Source: Gnetum montanum (lineage: Eukaryota > Streptophyta > Gnetopsida > Gnetales > Gnetaceae). From it: a stretch of 64,000 bases of DNA. Where the stretch lies: assembly GCA_015680685.1 (NCBI GenBank), contig MNCI01021399.1:1406278-1470277 (forward strand), in the 5' to 3' direction. Of the stretch, positions 57,361-64,000 are shown one piece after another (the stretch's first letter is position 1; each line of letters starts with the position of its first letter). The notes beneath the pieces were generated by a model, which was not told the origin of the DNA, did not search any database, and saw only the letters and a program-made list of their open reading frames with translations. A program made the position numbers and the translations under genes.

Positions 57361-60190
57361 CCTTTGATGACTTGAATACAAGGAAGAAAATTAGAAAATC
57401 CTAGGCACTGAAGCTTCTTGAGGTGCTGAAGAACCTTTTTCTACCTTTGGTGCACATGGTTGTTGAGGTGGTGGTTGTGGCTACCCTATTGCAATTGCAA
57501 CTTTTGGCGGAAGATGGAAAGCATACATCAATGCTTTCATCTTCCCCTCCTTACTTTTGGGATCATATACAGTGCACGTAGCATCACTAATATGGGTTGG
57601 TATGGGAACATCCCAAGGATAGGGCATGGTAGGGAACAACTCCTTAATGTTGACAAACTAGGTAGCAAATTTTTTGTGTTCAATGTTGAACACATTGAGT
57701 GCATTCCACAGCTCCCAGTAGTCATTTATTTTTTTAGCTAGGTTCTCTAATGTTGATCTTTGATTAGTGAACTTCACCTTATGAACCTCAATTTCCTTAT
57801 TTGCTATCTCAAGCTTCTACTTAGTCTCTTTATGGTGCTTGAACTTTGCTTGATATAGAAGGTATGAATTGGCCACTTGACTTTCTAGCTCTAACCTCAG
57901 CCTTTCGATAGTTAGCATTACTAGGTTTGAGTAACAGATGTTGGCAAGCTTTATGTACTCTATCATCTCTTCAATATATAACTCCTTGAGGTAGGTTATA
58001 GCTTTATTGTATTCATTTAGTCTATTAAAAATGGACTACTAAACATCACCTCCTTGCTGGAGCTACTAGAGGACCTCAGTTACCTTTGCCTTCATCAATT
58101 GGATGTGTTTTTCATTGATTTTCTTCTACATGCCAATTTGGTCCTTGTAATGATTCTTGATCCTTTCAAATTTGAGGGCCTTGTTTTTCTAGGTAGTGAT
58201 CTTAATGGTAGACTTATAACAAAGGGCATGCACCTTCTCCATTGAGAGATTTTGATTCTTTACAACTAACCTCCTCAATTCAGTGTTTACCCTAGCAAGT
58301 TGCTCCTACTAATATTAGATGAATTTAGCCATCTGTTCTTTCTACATCTTGACATTTTGCAAGTGATGATTTTCCTAGGTCAACCTTATGTTCTTCTAGA
58401 GAACCTTTGACAAGTCCTTTTAAATATTGTAGGTAGTGGCATCAGCTAAGAACTAGTCAAAGAGCACTGATTCCTTTGTGTATTTAGCCTCTTGAATTTT
58501 TTGTTGAAGCTAGTGGAAAGCTTCATCTCTTGAGACTTATTGGCTAAGTACGATGGGATTATTGAGGTAGGCTCTAAGTTTTCCAACTTTCGTAGCCAAG
58601 CATTGAATCTTAGCTCAGGATGTTTCAAGTTGGACATTGATAATAGGAACCTTGCCCTTAGCCTCAAGTAGGTCTAACTAGTTTACTAAAATGATTTTTG
58701 GGATATTAAAGATATCCAAAATTAGTTGCTCAGTTCCTACTAGTCAATTCAAGAACTTTTCATTCTGGGTTACATTGAATTTTTCATTTTTGGCTCCTAC
58801 AAACACTTGCACATCTCTAAGTGTAGCAACATCTAGTATAGATGCTGTAGGGGCATTGAGTGCATTAGCCACTCTATCAGCTAACACCTCATCCTCCTCT
58901 AAACACACTGAAAAGGTAATGACATTCCTAGAGATTTCTAGGAGTTATTACTATTGAAAGAGATATATCGTTACCTCTCAGGTGCTAGGATTTGATCTTA
59001 TAAGCACCTACATTATTTAGGCATAAAAAATTGACATTGAACCCTCCATCCTACTGATGGATCATGCTACTTCTTTGAGATGACTCAACATTGATGTATA
59101 GATAGAGGGTTCACCACCACTCAATCCTACCTATTACTATTGTAAGAGTTTCTCATGGAGTTTACACATGCACTTAATGGTAGCACAAAAATTTGATGTT
59201 GTTCATTCTTGAATGGGTGGTGGTGGCAGCTACTCCTCTTTGATCACCTTGGCAGGTACATTGTCCTTCATCATTTCTGTCCAAGAGGTAAAAGGAGAAT
59301 TTTTGGTAGTATTGTTGGAGTAGCAAGCTATTCCTTCCCTTCTATATAATTTTTAGATGAGACATGGGAAGGGGAGTGCCTTACTCCCAATTTTTTTCCC
59401 TTAAAACACATCTTTATCTTTAGATAGATTAGCTATGGGAGGTTCACTAAAAATGTTTTTCTTAGAGAGGTGCATGCATAGGAAGAGAAGACTATTATCT
59501 TGTTAGGCCTCACTGTTGAATTGAGGTGTCAGGCTGCCATCTTAAAATATGCACACTCTAGTGTCATGAGTGCATCAAAATTCTTATGGTGAACACTGTA
59601 GCACTGCAAGACCCACTCCATATTAACCTTAGGGTCCTCTTACATTGAAATATCTACCAAGGTTTTCCCAGTTTCTAGTAATCCAAGGGCCTCAAAAATG
59701 GCCTTCATAGAGTAGGACATAGAGATGTCCTTGATCTTTATTGTGGCATTGCCCTACCTATTGTTCTAGAAGAGGTATGTTTCTTCCATGTACCATTTTC
59801 CACTGGAAGTGAGAATGGGTCACATGGGAGAATTCTAGAGTTATGCTTTGACATTTTCTAGGGAAAAGTCTAGAAAAGATCCAAAGTTTAGAATATGAAG
59901 AATTATTTTTTAGATCTCCATAGACCCGATTTGCCTTAGAAAGGCCTCCATTAAAGTGACCTCAAGATCAAGTCTAGGTCCAAGTGTCTCATCTTAGTGG
60001 GACTGCTCCATTTTAACTTCTGGAATCTATCGGAAAAATTCCACTTTGGGCTCCTCACAAAGAGGTCCCATTACATGCATCTCTGCTACTTGCTCTTAGG
60101 GCTACTCTTGCTAGCCCCTTCTAGTTCTAGGTCACTTGTCCCTTGGTTGGGATGGTCCTCTATCCCGTAGTTTCTTTAATCTTGGTGCCA
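57361..60190 (-). pseudogene. El-F ORF3 (env-position protein), decayed
   Basis: ATG at 60190. The minus-strand reading has ENVKA, then WYMEETYLF, ATIKIKDISMSYSMKAIFEA and LGLLETGKTLVDIS, which align with El-E ORF3 (WYLGETYQF, IDIGGISVDFFAKAF, NLPNIG). A long Lys/Glu/Leu-rich coiled-coil-like part (about 58700-57800) follows. Many TAG stops and some frameshifts occur. Position between integrase and PPT is the env-like ORF position of Athila elements. Confidence 0.65.
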
Positions 60191-60629
60191 TTTGAGATCA
60201 CAAGATGACCAAGGATTAGCATTTAATGCGCAACCTTATAACATTTGAGTACCTTATCTCTTGGATTCATTATACCTGGCTAAGTTGTGATCATGGTGGA
60301 TTAATCATTTTAATATTATTTTATTTTAGTGTCTACCAGAGTTCATTGGAAAGGCTTAACTCTCATAAATTAGTGATTTTAATATTATTTTATTGGTTAA
60401 ATCTTGTGGGAGTTAGAACATTTTGAAATTTTTTTTTGTTAGAAACATAAGGTTTGTGGCCTCCACGACATAGAGCTTACCTCTAGTAGCTACAAGAATG
60501 AAGAATGATGTGAATCAGACAAGCTGTTTGAAAGTTATGGCCTTTGGAAGGTTTTAGGTGTTGGAAAATTGCAGAAACTCCTCTTGTGTTTAAAGCAAAT
60601 GGCAAAAATTTTCAAAGCATTGCATGGGA

Positions 60630-60717
60630 TTTATAGGATTTTATGGCTATGTCAATAGGATCCTATATATGAGGTTGCATCAATGTGAGGGGCTATGTTG
60701 ATAGGATCCCATCGATG
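60630..60717 (-). promoter_or_regulatory. El-F internal promoter: TGCATCAA/TGTTGATA sites plus TATA box
   Basis: On the minus strand the sites (TGTCAATA 60650, TGCATCAA 60676, TGTTGATA 60696, ATCGATG 60711) precede a TATA box CCTATAAATCCC at about 60627-60638. They are the same word types as in the El-F LTR. ORF3 starts about 440 bp downstream. Confidence 0.55.
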
Positions 60718-62215
60718 TAGCCAAAATACAATTTTTGAACTTTGAAAATTTGCTTTAAAACAAATAGCTTTTGCATAAAGTTGAAGTTCATAGAGATGCA
60801 AAAAGGCCATCAACATGAAGAAATGCTTGAAGACGGTTGGAAAATTTACAAAAAAGGAGATTTTATAAGGAGAACAATTAGAGAAACTTGGAAAGGAGTG
60901 CAAAATTAAACACAATTGACAAGGAGCACGAATGATTTGAATGCAAAAATGTCTAACGATAAGGAACTTAACTAGTCCAAATAAGAGGTATGCAAGTGGA
61001 TCCTTCCCATAGTAGGCTCATGCCTTTAATGCCCTTGCATGTCCTCAAACCAAGGTGTTCATGGGCCCCATGGATGATTAATGCTCATCGAAAGTTAAGG
61101 ACTAAATTTTGTAAGAATCTACCTAAGAATTTTGACACATAAAACTAAGACATTGAGAAAAATATGAAAAATTGGTAGTGAGGTAAATTATGGACAGCAT
61201 AGGTGAATGAGAGAGTGTGAAATGGAGTTTTGTATCATGGTCACATGAAGTCCCTTATGGATTTTGTGGTTAATATGACCTGATAACAACCATCCTTAGT
61301 GTGAATCAAAACCAACCACTTTTAGTGACTTTGCATCAACACTCTAAGACTAGTCCATCCCCTCAAGATACAAGAGCATCCCCATAGATCAATCAACATT
61401 CCTTAAAGAGAAGAAAAGAGCAGTAGGAAGTCAGATGGGCCTTAGTTAGAGGGGATTGTTAGGCATGGATTACATGTCTTTATAGTCCCATAACCAGTAC
61501 TTGTAGCCCTTTATGTTTTCTAAGAGGTGTGCTTGGAATTCCCATTATTGTTTATTTTTTTTGGATTTTATATTTTTAAATTTTTGGTTGAGAATCACAC
61601 TAGGAAAATAATTTTAGCTTCCTATTATTGGTCAATAGTGGAATGATGAGAAATCAATGAAAACACTCATGCACCCAAGAGGGTGGGAAAGTACAAAGGG
61701 CATCAAATCCCCTTGAAGTCACACCCTTGTCTATCCATTTAATCTTCCCAATTTTGGAAACTACCAAGGTCACAAGTTCGTTAAAAGATTCATTAAGGAA
61801 GGGACCTCATATTCCCAAAAGAAGGAACACCATAGAGTTTGTGGATGGGGAGATGACATGGAGTCACTACCTATTATCATGAAAAAGAAACCATATCTTA
61901 GTTATCAATATCAAAATTCAAAGAGAGAATCTAAACATTAGCAATCAAATAACATTATAGTACAAACCACCATCAATTTGCAATTGTAGTTGCACTTAGT
62001 CCTTGTAGTAATAAAGAAAAACAAAACAAAACATTAGGAAAAACATTGGAAAAACTAAAAATAAATAAAGTAAAATATAGAAGAAATCGTAAAATATTTA
62101 AGAAAGGGAAAAACTTACTAAATATGATGTAAAACAAAAAATGGTATAAAACCAAAAAGTGTAAAAACAAAAAAGGTAAAAATTGAGGAGCCATTTTAAT
62201 GGATCAACATGGATG
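60718..62215 (-). other. El-F noncoding region between integrase and internal promoter
   Basis: No gene is seen. 61270-62215 matches El-A 1-1140 in order. It includes the A-rich GTAAAACAAAAA-like array (62040-62180). Confidence 0.65.
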
Positions 62216-64000
62216 ACAATCTCCTCCACGACTAACTTAGAAGGAGGAGATCTGAAAAATTGAGCATGCCTATCCATCTATTGAGGTGTTCTTGTCACTA
62301 GCTCTTTTGGGCTCATGGAAAGGTTTGACTTGTTGCATGTTGACCAATAGTTTCTTTTTTGGGCTTTCAGGTTTGTATATTAACATGGCCCCAGAAGGAA
62401 AGGTTTTATAGATAACATAAGGCCCTTTCCACAGTGCTTGGAACTTAGTTCGTTGGGGTACAGATGTGGGATTCTAGTAGAGAACTCTATCTCCTAGTTG
62501 AAATTTTACTTTCCTTATTCTAAGGTCATGTCATTGCTTTTTGAATTCCTTGTACAACTTGCTAGATGATAGGACTACCAATCGGTTCTCATCTAGAAAG
62601 TTGAGGTTCATCAATCTTTCTTTTTGTGCTAGACTTAGGTCAAGGTCAAGGTCACAAGCTGTTGATAGTATATGTAGCTTAGCATGAATTGTAAGTGTTG
62701 ACAATTTTCTGTACACAAGCTTGTAGTGAAAGTAGCCAATAGGAAGTTTTCATGTGGAGTGGTAGGCCCAAAGGGCATCATTAAGTTTTGTGCTCGAATC
62801 CCTCCTATATTTACTAATAGTTCTTGTTAGTATCTTTGTTATATACCTATTTGTAATCTTTTATTGACCATTGGCTTGAGGGGTGGTAGGGTGTTGTTAA
62901 TTTATGTTCAACCCCTAAGCATTGCATGATTTTTCAAAAGGTAGTGCTTGTAAAGTGAGTTTCATTATCAGAAATAAGTACACATGCCATATCAAACTTG
63001 TTTACAACATTTTGTTGTATAAACTAAGCAGCTATAGAAGATGTGCAATTAGTGATAGTTGCATATTTTGCTCATTTAATACGATAGTCAATAGTGATTA
63101 TCATGTACGTCTTTCTATTAACATGAGTGTGATGGGACCCATGAAGTCAATGCCCCAAATGTCAAAATATTCTAGTGGTTGGATCCATTGCTGAGGTCAC
63201 TCCATACAAGTAGTCAGTCCACCATGTTGATAATGTTCACAGTAGCAGACAAATTGATGATCATCCCTAAAAAGTGTTAGCTAATAATACGCTAGCATGA
63301 GGATATTAATGACTGTGTATCTCCTAGCATAATGCTCCCCACAAGGACCCTCATGAGTATTTTGGAGAACACACATTTGATTAGCATTAGGAACACACCA
63401 ATGAACTAGGCCATTGGCATACACCTTGTAAAGGTGTCTGTTGATTTCCATGAAGTGTTTCTCCTAGTGAAAAAACTATTATTCCTTTTTGTGGTTCCAC
63501 TCTTGTGGCATCTCTTGGGTGAGAAGATAGGTGAGAATGTCATCATACCATTTAGATTTATTTGGAATTTATTTGGTTATAGCCCTAGCAAAGAGGAGTT
63601 TATTAGGAAATTGATCTAACAATGGACTCTTCTCTTTGTTGTCCCATCGCAACCAAGATAAGTGATTAACAACCACACTCTTAATTCCCTTTTGATCTAC
63701 CATCATAAGATTGAATTTCTACAAGGTCACTAGCCACTATATGACATGGGGGATCATCATCAGTTTTTTCATCAAGAACAAAATTGCACTATGGTCTATG
63801 TGCATGAACACCTTATATCCAAGTACATGTTACCTAAATTTATCGAAGGCAAATACCACTACCATTAATTATTTCTTTGTTGTGGTGTAGTTTAGCTATG
63901 CACCCACAATTCTTTTGGTCATATAGTGGATATAATAAGGATGTTTCTAATCATCCAACTAGATCAACATAGCTCCCAAGGCATAATTTGATGCATCCAT
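62216..64000 (-). pseudogene. El-F RNase H and integrase (partial at window edge)
   Basis: On the minus strand the window edge opens with MDASNYALGAMLI, KHPYYIHYMTKRIVGA and FMHIDHSAILFLMKKLM (RNase H of a Ty3/gypsy pol), then PHVI-WLVTLQKFNLMMVDQKG and the integrase: GLVHWCVPNANQM, HEGPCGEHYARRYTV, YYEHYQHG-like zinc-binding region, and at about 62400-62450 the C-terminal WKGPYVIYKTFPSGAMLIYK, typical of the Athila/Ty3 integrase end. The downstream end reads KRASDKNTSIDG. Scattered stops show decay. RT, protease and gag lie beyond the window. Confidence 0.75.

Overview
This is a plant nuclear window from a large, repeat-rich genome. It holds one recognisable host gene, an intact two-exon ASR (ABA/stress/ripening, ABA/WDS family) gene at 48029-49502, in an island of roughly 5.6 kb. 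Almost everything else is nested Ty3/gypsy LTR retrotransposons. The deeply diverged Tat/Ogre-like and Athila-like elements, heavy nesting and a His-rich ASR protein suggest a gymnosperm such as a conifer; this is inference and not proven by the sequence.

Layout, with my own labels. El-A (1-5710, minus) is an Athila-like element with LTR, tRNA-Asp-type PBS and an uninterrupted 1114-codon gag-protease ORF. Its protease runs straight into sequence that follows integrase in its relative El-F, so RT, RNase H and integrase are missing. El-A sits in the 3' LTR of El-B (5711-24339, minus), a Tat-like element with 5' LTR, PBS, gag, protease, a long middle region, RT-RH-second RNase H and integrase. 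El-B carries a solo LTR, El-D (10137-11491), in its RNase H, flanked by near-identical 5-bp duplications. El-B itself lies in the gag of El-C (24340 to about 41151, plus), another Tat-like element. El-E (about 41152-46297, plus) is the 3' part of an Athila-like element: internal promoter, third ORF, PPT and 3' LTR. The host island is 46298-51884. It is followed by a short non-autonomous element El-H (51885 to about 54770), a solo-like LTR El-G (about 54846-55872), an inverted LTR fragment, and the 3' half of El-F (56265-64000, minus: 3' LTR, ORF3, internal promoter, integrase, RNase H).

The most interesting result is in the middle regions of El-B and El-C. Both carry, between protease and RT and on the strand opposite to gag-pol, the same multi-exon gene. 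It begins with a domain that I read as an NIF/FCP1-type (HAD superfamily) phosphatase fold, followed by a second conserved domain, a basic or acidic linker and coiled coils. Several introns have GT-AG borders, and some are at matching places in the two copies. In El-B a TATA box sits directly upstream. An antisense gene of this kind can keep introns through retrotransposition because they are not introns in the genomic transcript.

A second theme is promoter architecture. Athila-like LTRs carry arrays of short palindromic sites (GATATC in El-A and El-E, TTGATGCA/TGTTGACA in El-F and El-G) spaced mostly 14 to 20 bp apart just upstream of a TATA box. In El-E and El-F an array of the same site type as the element's own LTR, with a TATA box, also lies inside the element upstream of ORF3. 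This points to a separate internal promoter for ORF3 that tracks the LTR. Most elements other than the El-A ORF are decayed, with many in-frame stops of the kind expected from cytosine deamination.
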